A DNA stretch of 64,000 nt from Siphonodentalium dalli (Eukaryota; Mollusca; Scaphopoda; Gadilida; Siphonodentaliidae): the NCBI GenBank assembly GCA_032622095.1, contig CP136061.1, forward strand, positions 190,654,369-190,718,368, in the 5' to 3' direction. Shown here piece after piece: positions 24,501-39,500 of the stretch. Numbering within the stretch: the stretch's first letter is position 1; each line of letters begins with the position of its first letter. Under the pieces are notes generated by a model. The model did no database searches, had not been told where the DNA came from, and saw nothing but the letters and a program-made list of their open reading frames with translations. The position numbers and the translations under genes were made by a program.

Positions 24501-27500
24501 AAGGAATTTAAAAATCAACTGATACAGCATTAAAGATACTGTGCTAGTTCATTCTCTTATATATGCGTGTATTCCATAGGGAGCCTTGCATATCTAAGAG
24601 AATGCACTGGATTACAAGGTCAAGGTAAATATTGTTAGGCAAATGCATTTTATTATGTATGCGAGACTCTCATATATAAGAGAATGAATTTGCCCAGGGT
24701 TTTCGCAGTTTCAGGAAGCTCCAGTCATGGAAGGGTTAAGAGTTCCATGCAATGATGGTGAAGATACCTATCTAGTGTTATATTCATTTGTTGCATTTCA
24801 AAGTTATGTATTTGAACATTTGTTTCATATTATAGAGACGAGCTGGTGATGTAGTAGCGGAAAAGAAATCTGATAAGGAATTTATTGATAAAGTAACCAG
24901 GAGGGAGGAGGCACTGGATACTAAAGAAGCTGAATTAGAAGAACAGGCTAAGTATGCTCCTTTTTGTTTCCCTTTTTCTTTGTGTTGTCCTATCTATAAA
25001 ACATTTCAGGAATTCACAGAGATGTCAGTTGTTCTCCCGAGTACCATACCAATCTGGTTTGCTTAAGTAATTTTATTATATTTGAGGTGATAAATTTTAA
25101 TAACTTTGCAGGCACATTCTAAGTCATTCAATCTCCTCTTATAGCTTAAATATATTTATCTCATAATAATTATCCTCCAACATTCCGTTGGAGGACTATT
25201 GTAATGAACCTTGTCCATGCATGTGTGCGTCTAGCCATATGTCTGTCTGTCCAGAACTTTGTCCAAGCCTGTATTCCGTAATTTTCTTGTCAATTTTTTT
25301 TAAAACTCGGCACATATGTCAACCAGCAAGGGAACCTACACACCTGCGATTTTGAGTTTTGATTAAGTTATTGTCATTTTTCGACATAGAATCGTACATC
25401 CTGGGACGCATCTTTTGTTCAAGCCTGTGTTCCGTCATTTTCCTGTCAATTTTTTAAAAACTCGGGTACAGATGCCAACCAGGATGGGCACCTGCGATTT
25501 TGAGTTCAGTCGGAGTCATTTTGGCGGAGTTATCGCAATTTTTCTATATAGAACAGTATAGAATCATACATCCTGGGAAGCATCTTTGTCCGAACATGTA
25601 TTCTTAGAATTTTTTTGATATTGTGCCAATTTTAGGTTATATTTCGACTTTTAAGAGTTTTTTCAGATTTGGTTATTTGTATGCAGCTCAGTTATAAGAC
25701 AATGCTCAAGTATTTATTCCATAAATTAGAGTGGATGCTTTATAGAAATATATTTTGTCCGAGTATGTATTCCGTAGTTTTCTAGTAATTTTTTTTTAAA
25801 CTCGGCACATATGTCAACCAGCAAGGGAACCTGCGCACCTGCGATTTTGATTTAATTAAAGGTTCCCTTGCTGGTTGACATATGTGCCAAGTTTTTAAAA
25901 AATTGACTAGAAAATTACGGAATACATACTCGGACAAAATATATTTCTAGAAAGCCTCCGCTCTAAATGAAGCCACCCTGTTGTGGGACTCTGTGGCCAA
26001 GCGGCCTTTTATTAGCCCCTAAATACGGCCTCATATCTTTTAGTAAGACAAACGTGTATTATTGGCATGCGCAGTGACATAAGAGTTTAGTGCAATGATA
26101 TTGACGTAAATGCCGAAAATGTTATTATGTTAATTAGAATATAATCATGATATTCAATTTGCTCTTTGGTTGTGATAAGGAAATCAATATTAATTTTGTT
26201 TAATACCAGCTGTTTTGAGATCATTTTTCCTTGCTAAAATGTAATTATCTTATAAAATGGTTCTCAAATTTGTCGCAATTCTATATAAAATTCATTAACC
26301 TCATCCACTAAATTTGATTTAATAAATTTTGTATAGAATTGGTAGTCATTGGAGATCTTCTATATATGTTTTTTAAATTGTTTAAATTTTTTATTGTTTA
26401 AAATTGCACAGGACATCCAAAATTCCCACTCAATAGTAACTATAGACATTATATCTTATAAATCCAAATAATATTTGCAGAAAAGAGGTTACAGATTACT
26501 ACGCTGAATTGTATGAGGAAGCAGCATGGAAAGAACGTAAGGCTACTTGGCGAGTACGACGGGGCAAGCATGATGAGGCGAGAACTCAGCATTTACTCAA
26601 TGAAGAAATGAAGTGGAAAATGTGGATGGAAACTGGAGCTCCATTAGAAGATCTCACGCCATTGAAGGTTGGTCTGAACATCATAAATTCATCAAAATGA
26701 TATCCAAAATTATAATCACCATCAAATAAACTGGAATTTCCCGAGCATGTGTCATCAAAAATGTAAACAAACATCTTCTCTCACATGTGATCGGCATGGT
26801 ATAACATGTCTATTTTCATGAGTAAAACATGACTAATGAATCGGGAATAAAGTATGCCTATATATCTGCATGCCATCTGTAACAAGATACTGTAAATTTT
26901 GTTTCTGGCGATTATTTTCTTTGTCTATTATTCCGAAAATCATTTCTCAGTAGAAAAGGTTAACAAACCCACAGTTGAAAACGGTACAAAATTTGTATGG
27001 TACGTTTATTCATGGCCCATGGTAATCACAATAGATGGCGTATTTTCCTTCATGGACCATGTAATCACCATTTTTGATATCTTCCCGGTTGGCCAGGCAT
27101 TTTTCTGTTCCACTCGTAGAGATAAGTTGACTTTTTATTTACACAACTTTATTCCATTTGATTATTATTGATTTTATTCGTGAAGTTGACACAATGAACT
27201 CGCATATTTATAGCATTTTATCTTATCCGGCTTTTCGTGGAAAAAATGTTTGGCTTTCCATTCAAATAATTTTATCACTATGACGGTTTACATCAGCAAG
27301 AAGAGTAAGAGCGGCTGTGGCGCGGTGTGCCTTGTCCTTTGTCCTTACATGCCATCTGTCCCTGCTGGATTTGGGCTGGAGCCAAAATAACTGAGCATGC
27401 ATTTTGCATATTTTCCTCCTCCAACTCCATGGAGTAGGAATCTCAGTTCCTTGCTGCCTTCAGGTCAAGGAAACAGTAGCCAGTGACTGCTCAGTTAGGG

Positions 27501-30500
27501 TTTGAATACTTATGAAAAATAATTCGTTCCCCGACTCAGTCAGTGGCATGCTCGGAACCTTGCTTCACATAACAGCACATCACCGGCAGGACAGACGGAG
27601 ATAGGGATTAAGACGCATGATAGGGTCTTCTTAGTGAACAAAGAAGTCTTTCTGACACTGGACCAAGAGTGGGTTTATATCGATATAGGACTTCATACAT
27701 TTAAGCTGGCGGTCTGAGTCCAGTAACGTAAACGCTATTACTCGTACAGGTCTACATCAGGGGGCTGACATTCTGTGGCTCATATGATATCACAAGTTTC
27801 ACTGGAATCCCCTTCACCGCACTACACTCTGGCTACAGATTCCAGGGTGACCAGTTAGACTGGTGTCCTTTCTTCTGAAGACAGCGGATAGCCGCAGTTA
27901 CTTCTACAGTCACATATCTATGTGGCAACAATGTTAGCAGTGTTGTATTCTCTTCTCTATTGGCAGGAAGTCTTCTCACATTTGACTCTTCTGGTGCTTT
28001 CCAACAACAGCATTGTTGTGAGTTCTGTGGTAAAAAGGGGCTCTCAATGTCTTCAAATCTGACTAGTAATCCAAAATTACATTTAGGTCCACTATGTGTA
28101 AGAGTACAACAGCCAGTAGACTTACATCTGTCTATCTTAATGGGTTGGGCAATGGGTTCTATTGTATTGCTTGGGTTCTCATTTATAATTTATCTACTAT
28201 ATAATTTGAGACTTCCGTATATATGTGTGTATATGTGTACTTCATGGAATCCAAAACGCGTGTTCAGATTGAGCTCAAATTTTGTATGTAAGTGTAAAAT
28301 CCCACCGACACGGCCGTGGTCGCGTTTTGGAGAAGCTCAGAGCACCGTTTCTCCAATCCCAAATCACCGCAATCGGTACTTCGGGGTTAATAGCGTTGAT
28401 ATATAAAGAGCGTTCGTTTTCCGCAGTGTCTATATAAAGAGCGTCGTTTTCGCTATCTACTTATCTGTATGACGGGAGTCTGTAGCCTGTCGCTCGAAAT
28501 TTCACGACGGGAAGCGTTTGTTTTCAATTCAATGCAATGTTATCGCTCGAAATATTATGCAGAGAGATTTCACGACATTAGGACAGGTACGGCAGACTCG
28601 AAATATTATGCAGAGAGATTTCCCGACGGGAAGCGTTTGTTTTCAATTCAATGCAATGTTATCGTAGAGAGATTAATTTCAATTCAATGCAATGTTATCG
28701 TAGAGAGATTTCACGAAACAAAGAATGCATTGTCTGTCGTTTCTAGGAAGGGGGGATTTCTACGGGTAAATTTTTCCGCCAGAAACAAAAAATTTAATTA
28801 AAACAATTTAAAATTTTATTAAAACAATTTAAAATTAAACAAATTTAAAAATAAAAAAACAATTCAGAAACAAAATATATTAAATTTAAAAAACATTAAA
28901 TTCATATTAAAAAATAAAAAACAAAAATAAATCAAAACAAAATAATTTAAAAAATGTCATGTTTCTGACGAAATTTGGTACAAATGCAGCACAAGTGTCT
29001 CGGAACCTGTTGCAATTGCTTTTTCGAACAAAGCCATGGGACGAATGCCGCCAGTGGCGGGCTAACCTGCTAGTCTATTATATATTTTGGAACTTCTGTC
29101 TGTGTGTATGTATGTATGTTATAGACTCGAATACTGCTCTCAAATTTGGTATGTAGGCCTACTTTGATCCCGGGATCAATATGGGCAGGTCCACTTTCAC
29201 GTGCGACCGTGTCCTCGACCTTGACCTTGCTCATATACACTCATAGGCATGTTTCTGGACCTCGACCGATCCGACTCAAATTTTGTATGTAGGCCTACTT
29301 TGATCCCAGGAACAATACGGGCGGGTCCAATTTCACATGCAACCGTGTCCTTGACCTTGACTTCGCATATAGGCATGTTTCTGGACCGAGACAGAGGCAA
29401 TCACAAAGAAATCCCTAAATAGCCTGGACAAAGTTGGGCACATCAGCTAGTAATATATAATTTTGATGTCTTATTGTGTTCTTGAATATATTGTATTTTA
29501 TCAGGTCAATCCAGTTCATTGATTGAGTAGCATGGGAATGTTTATCTTTCCTCATGGCCTCCGCCTGCCAGAACATTCTATATTATACCATATAGAGTTT
29601 AGTGGGCAAGATATCTTTGACCGAGACCGAGACAATATTTTTTGTAAATAAGTAAAATATAGATCTCATAAGTATCTTGCCCATTAAACTCTGAACTCTC
29701 TCCCAGCGTTCAGCACCCACCCCACTCACGAGGAATGTCCTATTAGGGGAAAGGAAGAATGCATGGCCTACTAGGAAGATATAAAAATGGAGATCATGTA
29801 GTCCATGAAGGATAATACATCATCTATTGGGATTACCATGGACCATGAATAAACGTACCATAGAATTTTCGTACCGTTTTCAACTGTGGGTTTGTTAACC
29901 CTTTCTACTGAGAATAGGAATATACAGTATAGTTTAGTGGGCAAGATACTTATAGGAGATATATATTTTACTTATTAAGAAAAATATTGTTTCCTGTAGA
30001 ATTTTTGCTAGGCTGACAAATAAAATATTTGTTATTCCCGATGCTGAAGAAAAAGAAAATATACAAATGATTTTATTGTTTATTGACTTGGATATCCTTG
30101 GATATTCGCTATTGTTGATGCAATATTGCCAGGTGTGGTGTTTTGAGTCACATACTGATTTGGTTTATCACTGTTATCACAAAAACATACCGATAACATA
30201 AGTCTATGAAATAAACAAGATTATGTTGACCTTTGTTGACAAATATGTTTTATTTTGTGGTATCCGTCTATTGTCTCATATTTTTGATGCATTGTCGACG
30301 ATTCACCTTTCTGCAACAGTGTGACTTCAATAATAATAGTTACAGGTGCATGCTCTAAACATGACATTGACATTCATGAACACTTTGGGAACCCAGTTAG
30401 GACATTGGCAGTTTCTGTGTGGTGACATCACCATCTGGTATATAATACAAATTGAAAGACACTTAATGACTATCATAATCCATAATTTTAATTGGGCAAG

Positions 30501-33500
30501 CTGTAAATCCAGGGTGCTAGGATATCTATATCTGTATATTCATTGATGAAAGAGTTAAGCTATGAATTCAATAATGACCAACCCACACCATACGTACTTC
30601 AACACTACTGGTTGGTTGTGATTGCACATTAACTTGGGCCCCTATAACTGACACATGCGGTTTCGTTCTCATTTATAGTATTGGCAATGTATTATTGCAT
30701 ATCAACTTTTAATATATTATATAGAATGACAGGGTTCATAAACCTATCCTGGAAGCTGGAAAATAAACATTAGGAATGCAAGGTTCTTAAAAGTCCTGGA
30801 AAAATTGATGTTCTGTCAGATTCAGCTTCCCCTTAATTTCAATATCATGCCTGTCAATCTGCATATGAAAGCAGTTTGCTGTTGACTAGAACATGTTTCA
30901 TACTGATGGGAATTGTAATTATACAAAACATCTTCACCAATACTATTTGTTGTGAAAAATATCAATCTGAAAGTTGGAAATATATTATTAAATATTGGGA
31001 ACCTTATAGGGATGTCTTCTGCTTCCCTGACAGAATTCCTACACTCAAAGTTCACTTGCCCCTAATTTAATTAACATTTTTAAAAGTATTTTGGAAAAAT
31101 ATTATAGAAAAATATTATAGAAAAATGAAAAACTGAAAAAATCAAAACCATATCAACATTTGTGGAGTTTTTTGTCATTTCTATTTTAGGCAAATGAAAT
31201 ATCGGCACCCAGTGTACCAAGTTGGGCAGAAGAAATCCTGGCAGACAAAACTGAGACTCCTCCCTCTGCTTTGTCTGAGAATGTTAATAATCTGCCGTCT
31301 TTGGCACAGAGTTCCAACGATGTATCAGATGCTCATCTCGTTATTACACCAGGCTACGATGAAGTGTTCAAGGATAACAGAATTAAATTAGAGCCTTTGA
31401 AGAACGACAAAAATAATAAAACTGAGGGAAGTGATCGTGATAACAGTGGTCAGCAGAATTTAATAGATGGTGAGATTCAAAAAGTTGGGAAAAGTGACGA
31501 TAAGAGTGACTTTCAAGCAGACAGCTTGGAGACTAAGCAGAGTGAATTTAAAGGGGAGGACGACCCTGTCGTGACCTCACCTCATTACAAGAAGAAATGT
31601 AAAACTTCTGTGAAGATGATTGACTCGGTTCATCCGTCAGTGGAATCGACCTTTGATGATTCTGATGAGAAGCATCATACTGTTGTTTTAGATGCGAAAA
31701 CAACTACAAAAGAAACAGAGCCTGATGAAGTTGTTCCACATATAAAGTTGTTTGAAGATGCTAGTGCTACTAAAGAAAGTAAAGAAGAATTGGTGAAACC
31801 TCATATAAAAATGATTGGTGATATGCATGCTTCAAAAGAGTCTGATGAGACTGAGAATCAAAGATCATCGATAAAAGTTAGCACTACAGATAATGTTTCT
31901 GTTGAGACTAATGAAGAACAGTCCTTGGTGGCTCATAAAAAGCGTTTTGCTGATATACATATATCTGTTGAAAGTCAACCAACTGAGTGGAAAATCAAGC
32001 AGAGACATACTGTTGGCCACATCTCTGATATGTCAAAGGAAGTGCAAGAGTTTGTTCCAAAAATGAAAAGTCACACTGAACGGTATGCAACCAAAGAGAG
32101 CGATCTGCGTGATTTCAGCATAAAACCACATATAAAACTCAGTAAACATATGTCTGCGACGAAGGAGTCAGAGTTACAAGATCAACGCCCGTTGCCACAA
32201 ATTATGCTCAGTGCGAATCATTATGCCAGTAAGGAGAGTGAATTCATAGACTATGATGGCATCAACATTGAGAAATTCAAACAACAGAATGTACACGGAC
32301 ATGCTTCCGATTCTACAGCACAGAAAGTTTTGTATGGTGATGATGTGAAATGCTACAAAAGTGTAGAAGATGGTGGTGAGTGTCATAGCAATTTACAGAT
32401 ATACTTTAACCCTTTCTATACTAAATATACTCCCCAATTCAGTCAAGCTTGGATTTAACCCTTTGAGTGCCAGGGGCCGATCTCATCGGCCATAAACCTA
32501 CAAAATAAGTCTGTTAAAGATGGATTATCTCTTTAAATAAAATTTTTTTAATAGTTGCGTGGGTATAAAATAATAGATATGAACTGAAGACCTATGTCCG
32601 GAAAAGCTTCTATCAATTAATATTGATTTTATATCGAATATAAAATCGGGCCCATTTATGTTACTATTTTTAGAACCGACGATTCGGATGAGACCTTATT
32701 GCGATATAGAGCACTGGGCTGTTCCCACGGCTATGCAACGAATGTCAAATGTCACAGATTGGTTGTTTGTATTGTTTTGTTCCAACGATATAAGCGATAA
32801 CGAGTATAATTAACATCTATTTGTGACAAAATTGCACAATATAATTTCTGGTCTCTGTTAACAGTAACCACCATTGTTCGTTAGCTGAACAAACACACCT
32901 TTTTAGACCAGAAAATATTCGAAATAAAATTAATATTAATCGATAGAAGCATTTCCGGACAGGAGTCTTCGATTCAAATCTAATATTTTATACCCCGGTA
33001 ACTATATAATACATGCTTACAAAGAGATAATCCACCTTTAAAGAATATAAGAATAAATTATTAAAATTGTAAAAAAAATTGTAAAAAAAAAAGAAGAAAA
33101 AAAGGCCAATGCATTCTCTTATATATGCGAGGCGACCTATGGTCGACTCGCATATATAAGAGAATGCATTGGCACAGGGTATATGGGTTGATACAAAAAT
33201 CGGACCTGGCACTCAAAGGGTTAATGTGTTTGACATTTGCCAAAGGAGGTCCCCAGATCCTGAATTTAGTGATGCTCTCCTGCACAGTGGGCTAGCATCA
33301 CTAAATTTACCCTCTGGGAACCTCATTTTGCTTATAGTCCAGGCACATTAGGTTTCACTAGGGAAAACAAATCGGGGAAAGCTGATTTTTTCAGGGATGA
33401 ATAAGAACATGTTTATGAACAACATGGCAAAAGTCTCCTAAAATCCGAGTTGAGCATTTTGAGATATCTTGATTTTTCGGAGTGGTTCAAATTCTGAAGC

Positions 33501-36500
33501 ATTTCCATCAGGCTATATGCGAAGCAGTCATGTATAGATCAATTAATTCCAAATTCATAATACATTGAGATATATACAAACAATGCTCCGTTTTGAACCA
33601 TATAAGTAGAATGTTTGTCCCAAAATGGCCAAAATAGAATGAAAATTACATTTTATGCAAAATTGAATAGCTAGTCCCATAAGAGTGACAATGCGCTAAA
33701 AATATGATAGCAAGAATGATTGCAGAGTATAAAAGAAACATTTGATCAGGGATTTACAAATTCTCTCTAATATATCTCGCGAGAGATATAGCAAAAAGCA
33801 AGGTCTCATACAATGGTTAAATCTGGACTTTTTGGGTGCAAAGAAACGGAAGAATAAGGCATTTGTTTCTGCACTATTTATCTTGAATCGTGTAATATAT
33901 GTGTACACTAAACTGTAAAATGAAAATAAATAGCGACGAATTGATTCTGTGACCTTTCCTAGAAGCCGAAATATATGTGCTCATAGCATTTTCACGAATG
34001 TGACCCGTCATCATTTCTTTTGATATATAAACCATCAAACCTTTCAAAATGCTCTGCTATAGAGCACTGTGAGAGATATTCATAGAGTAATGGGTGAAAT
34101 GTGTCGATTATATTTTCCACGTCTTAAAATATTAGTCATAGTTGCCCAAGATCAAGTAATAAAACACGAATATTTCGCTTTTATCAAAGAATGCATTGTG
34201 GTATACTGTGAACTCAATTTATCAAAACACAAAGGAGTACCATATTCTATCTTTAAAAAAATCTAAACTTGACCGAAATTGCATACATACTCTGTGCCAG
34301 AGACTGTCTTTATACATGGAAATATTATTTGGGTATATTCACCAAGGTAACATATACGCAAAGAGTACTATGTTTTCTGCAAACGCATTACCGTGTGTAT
34401 CCCTTCTCCCTAATGTTACACATATCTGCTGGACTCGCAACCATAAATAGCAACATTGAGTCAATGGTCAATGCTGAAATAACAGCTTTAAATGCTGATC
34501 ACCTGATATTTTGCACAAGTTCGTGGGTGGTTTTGGTAAGATATTTTCAAACAACAAAATAGGAAAACTAATATTATACATTGCGTAATAGCGTATTCCA
34601 GTTGCAAGTTGCCGAAGTGATTTGAACAAATTGTCTACTAAGACACCAATTTGGAAGCAGCACGAAAATTAGTCTTATATAAAATATGCGATGTACTGTC
34701 TATTTGATCTGGTGAGATGGAGTGCTAATCTTTTGAAGAGATGGCTGTTTCTTTGCAATATAATAAGCATTACAACAAACGTGTATGGTTTATTATCACG
34801 GACAGTGCTGAAAAATCTGGAAATGTAACTACTATTTATACCGCAAGGATAAGCATTTAAGTTTTTGCGTTACATTCAATAATTTATCATCACGCCGAAT
34901 GAAACTACCATATAATGTGTGGCGAAACATTACTTCGTGTGTTGCATGCCCAAAATTATTATATTTGGGCCCGACTGTAAACAGAAAACACAAAATTTTA
35001 AAGACGTATATCATTGGGTTTGGCTTTCGTTGCAATGGCCGATCAATTTTCCAGATGGATCTGTTTTAATGATCTGTGTACCTTTAAAGATATTTAACAA
35101 CAGACTTGTATATTGCTAATACGTATTTTACGTACTAGGTGGTTATACAATATGTTCCTTTCGTTGTGGTGGTTGCAGCCATTTTGACAGCCATTTCATG
35201 ACCGCGATTGTATTATTCTGATCGTGTCACTGCATTCGCTCTCGTACTCATATTTAACATAAACTGGTAATATCTGCGTAGAGCATATCCACACTGACCA
35301 ACCGTTTCCCCGTTGTGGTGTGCGTTTGGCCGTTGTGGTGTGGCGAAACGCCGTTGTACGGTGTTTTTGGCGAAATTTGCAAGCGGGTAGGAGAGGGCTG
35401 ATCACCAAAATCGGGATGGAGAGTTAATGTGCATATTTATAATAATGAGACCCCCACAGCCCTGAAGAAGGATATTATACCAAACAAATGAGCGCTTCCC
35501 TGGCTCTCTGTTTGTTTGTACGGCTGAGAAATAGCCTACACAAAATGCCAGGATGGGCATTCTGACAATGGTTCCTCGACATGAAAGCCTTATTTGCTCA
35601 CCCCTGAACACAATTTGACACCCCGCTGGTATTCTCCACGTAAGAAAAATTACCCCCGATCATGCTGGTAACGGCCCCAATTCTCCAATGGCCTAAATAT
35701 TCAATAAAATCCCAATCGAAGTGGGTCAACAGCAGCGAAAAAATGACAACACCGTTGTGGTTTTCATGGCAACAACGTTGTGGTCGGGCTGGTTTTTCGA
35801 TTTTCGGCGATCATGCAGTATTTTGATGTTTTTGAGACCAGAACAAGGTGTTTCACGCCTATTTCGTATTTTGTATCCAAAATATTACATGTATTATCCG
35901 TATAAGCAATGTTTACTCATGTATACATGCCACGTAACCTGTCCCCATAAACACGTTTTTGTGCTCCAAATCGAACAAGTCATGCATTTTCACAGCCAGT
36001 TATGAGGTGTTATGAACTGCCCGTTAAGTGTCCATATATGCGGGACATTAATCTTCATTTTGACTTATATGCTGTATGGTTTTGGTATATTTAGTGTGAA
36101 TATACGACCGAAAAGTTGGTTGAAATTCTGTATATCAGGTAGTCCAAGTCTTCTCGTACCAGCTAAGATATTTGTATGGCGATTAAATTGCTGGTGTTTA
36201 GTCCAAGATCGCGCCCTATGCCTTCTTATGACACGAGTTAAGCGTTAATGACCCGCTCAAATAAAACCACAATTATATGAAATAAAATATCACAATTGCG
36301 ACAATAAACGGATATTTTCCACAGAAGACATGCTATTTTATCTGAAACCCACATCAGTTGTGAATTGAAAGCGGTAATTTAATGTGAAAAGAGACATTTA
36401 CCGCACTGTTTACAAATTTTTAAAAGTATGCGAACTCAGTTGACCTCGCGAACTGTGTTCGGCATTTTCCGTTGAAAATATTCCGTAGATTTTCGACTAA

Positions 36501-39500
36501 CCACGCAAATTACGATGAATTCTCCATTGTTATCGTAATTATGTGTGTCAATAAATAAAAAATAACTAGATTAAGTAAACATTGAAGATATAAATGTAAT
36601 ACATTAAATAAATTACGGGAATTACAACCCTCTCAAAGTTTAAAACAGTGTAAACACAACGAGCATTAGAATAAATATGGCGCTACATTTCACCAACATT
36701 TGGTGGACTTCCGCGAAATTAAGATATATACTAAGCGAACAGAGCAATATACTGCTCTTGTTAAGCACACAAGAAAATCAAACAAAATTTGTATAAATTT
36801 TTAAACTTACGTTTGAAAAGTTCCACTAAAACGGAAGAACTATATTTCGAAACTGTGTGATTCGGTTCTCCGATTATTTTATCAACACAAAAGTCAAAAT
36901 GCACATGGACGAAAATCACACACATGGCAAGTCAGACACAAGAGTTATAATTTGCTATAATTTTGACAAGTTTCTTGTGAAAATTGTCAACAAAACTGCC
37001 GTTCTGATCCGCCATTATGTCATTAAGTTTTTAGTGCAGGAATTGTTCTCAAAGCACATAGGAAACTGGACTTTGGGGCGATCGATTAGCCATTTTGTTT
37101 GGAAAACCCCGCGCTATATATAGAAATGGAAACTAGTATACCCAAAACAAACTCCGGATTATGACGAAGTTATTCCGACAACTTCGGCTTTCAGTTAAAA
37201 CGTAAACAAACAGAGAAAAAAGCGATGTTTGTGGCAATCAACCGGAATATATTCTATGCGTAATTTAACATGAAAGTTAGATTATTATACACCATTATGA
37301 CCATAAGATGTCACTCTTTTCGATGTACATATCCTGGGCGTACACTCTTAGAACAAATGTGTATAAATACTACACAATATGTGTTACATTTGATCTTAAA
37401 CAAAATTGTGTAGAAATGCAACATGACATAATGTGTTGGTGGAATTTTCTCAACATTGAATATGAGTGAATATGTGAGTATATTATATTTAATAGATGAT
37501 ATATGTTCTATTTGAGACATAAACCTCGTAAAAGCTGCCATAATAAAAAATTGGCAGCTGCTTTAAAACTTTGTGCTACACAATTATGTGTTGTTCAGTT
37601 TTTACACAAACATAGTGTATAACAAAGTTTAAAGCTGCTGCCAATTGTTTGTTCTGTTGTAGCCTTTACGAGTTTTGTGTCTCCAATAGAACACATTTCA
37701 TCTAATAACTATGATACACCACATATTCAATCATATTCAACGTTGATGATATTCCACCGACACATTTAATAATTATATGTCATGTGTCATTTCTACACCA
37801 TTTTGTTTAAGATCAAATGTAACACATTTTGTGTAGTATTTATACACATTTGTTCTAAGAGTGTAAGTTGTGTTATAAGAAGCCTATGCAGGCAGGCTTG
37901 GACTAAAATCCAGCATCTATCCAACCCAATATCTTAGCTGGTTTTAGTACGAGAAGACTTGGACTATATATATCAGGTGGACAGATATTTCTCATTGTGT
38001 TCACCCATGCCATGATATGTAACCATGATATGGCCTTCGAGATAATGATTGCTGTTAAGAATAGTCAGACAGAATACTAAAATACAGAGTTTGTGTTATA
38101 ATAGACTTATGTCAATCATAAATATATAGCAGATATTACTAGATAATATGGTATTGTCAAGTTTGTCCGTTTATGTTGTGTAAATAAAAGTCAAAACGTT
38201 ACATATCCCGACTTTGTTTTGCATAACAAGGCGTACAAACTTTACGCGATAATTATAACACTGATAAGGAAACTGGTTATAGCCACTAACCCTGAACTTA
38301 GATGGACATACTTGAGACACACAATTACAACGTAAACGACATGTATAGAAATGTAACAAAACCTACATATTTAGAACTTTGTTTAGTGATGAACCACGAA
38401 AAAGGATATATATTTGATCCCCCAGTGCTCCTATATAGGATACGGGACTTAGGAACAATTCGCGTTATTTCGTATAAAGACACTAACAAAATAACGTGCA
38501 TCATTTACAATGTAATGACACCGCCCTACCCCAGACCCACCCACAAAGAAAAGCGAATTTGGGTCATGATAATTATATTTAACTAAATGTGGTGTGAGAG
38601 TTTAGTGTGTAATACTACAAAAAAATAACTTCTTTTGGGTAGAATTATCCTTGCGTTATCGCAAGATATTTCATGTTCCTCATCTCCCCAATAACGATCC
38701 TTACCGTATATAAGCTCCAGCAGTGGACCAATGAAGCTATTTCTATTCTATAACAATACTCAAGAAGCAGACCAGACACGTGTTATTATATAGCATACAT
38801 CAGATTCATAAATTAGAATTTCGACGTATTCATCATATGGCATATATGGAAATTAGTATATTTATATGTGTGGCTTTCTTGGAAATACCATTGTGGTAAA
38901 ACTTTTATGAAATAGGGTGAGGGTAGGTTTTGAGTACGTTTATAATTTTCGTAATCAAATCTCCTATTCGCGCCAAATAAACTTGAGTTGGTCAAACAGC
39001 AGTATCATGCGTATACAGGACGGGGAACTTACATCACTTTGTAATCTATAAGCCGCTCACTTCGTACATTTTATGTTATATATTTGGTGCATGAGTTGTG
39101 GGCTATGTGAGAGAACAAATTAATATGTGTGAATTTTACAAATATCAATTAAACGGTTAAGCAGTGTTTGATGTTCAAATTCGGTGCATATTTCGTTCCT
39201 ATTTTTCATCTAATTTCTTTTATAAATTCCGAGTTTTTATCATCCATATAAAAGATGTAATGAGAAATTATATGCCTCATCCACTAGTTTATTCCGTCGG
39301 ACACAGCCCTTATATCCACTTTAATCCACAATCAATTTTAAATCAAATCCGCTTTGGTTAGAGATTCAAAATGTGATGTACGCGCATTCCACGCCGTGGT
39401 ATAGGCCTATGTGGACAATAATATACATTGCTTGGAGCACAAAAAAACGTGTTTATGGGGACAGGTTACGTGGCATGTATACACGAGTAAACATTGCTTA

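Noticed and set aside
24940-24947. GC-type donor CAG|GCTAAG for exon d
   Set aside because: It breaks phase to exon e, whereas the GTATGC donor fits.
32376-32458. Open extension of exon f past its donor to a stop
   Set aside because: The GTGAGT donor at 32,376 gives the phase required by exon g. The extension could only be an intron-retention product.
35721-36005. Frames in both TIRs of the 4.8-kb element as transposase genes
   Set aside because: They are mirror images caused by the inverted repeats and carry no catalytic motif.
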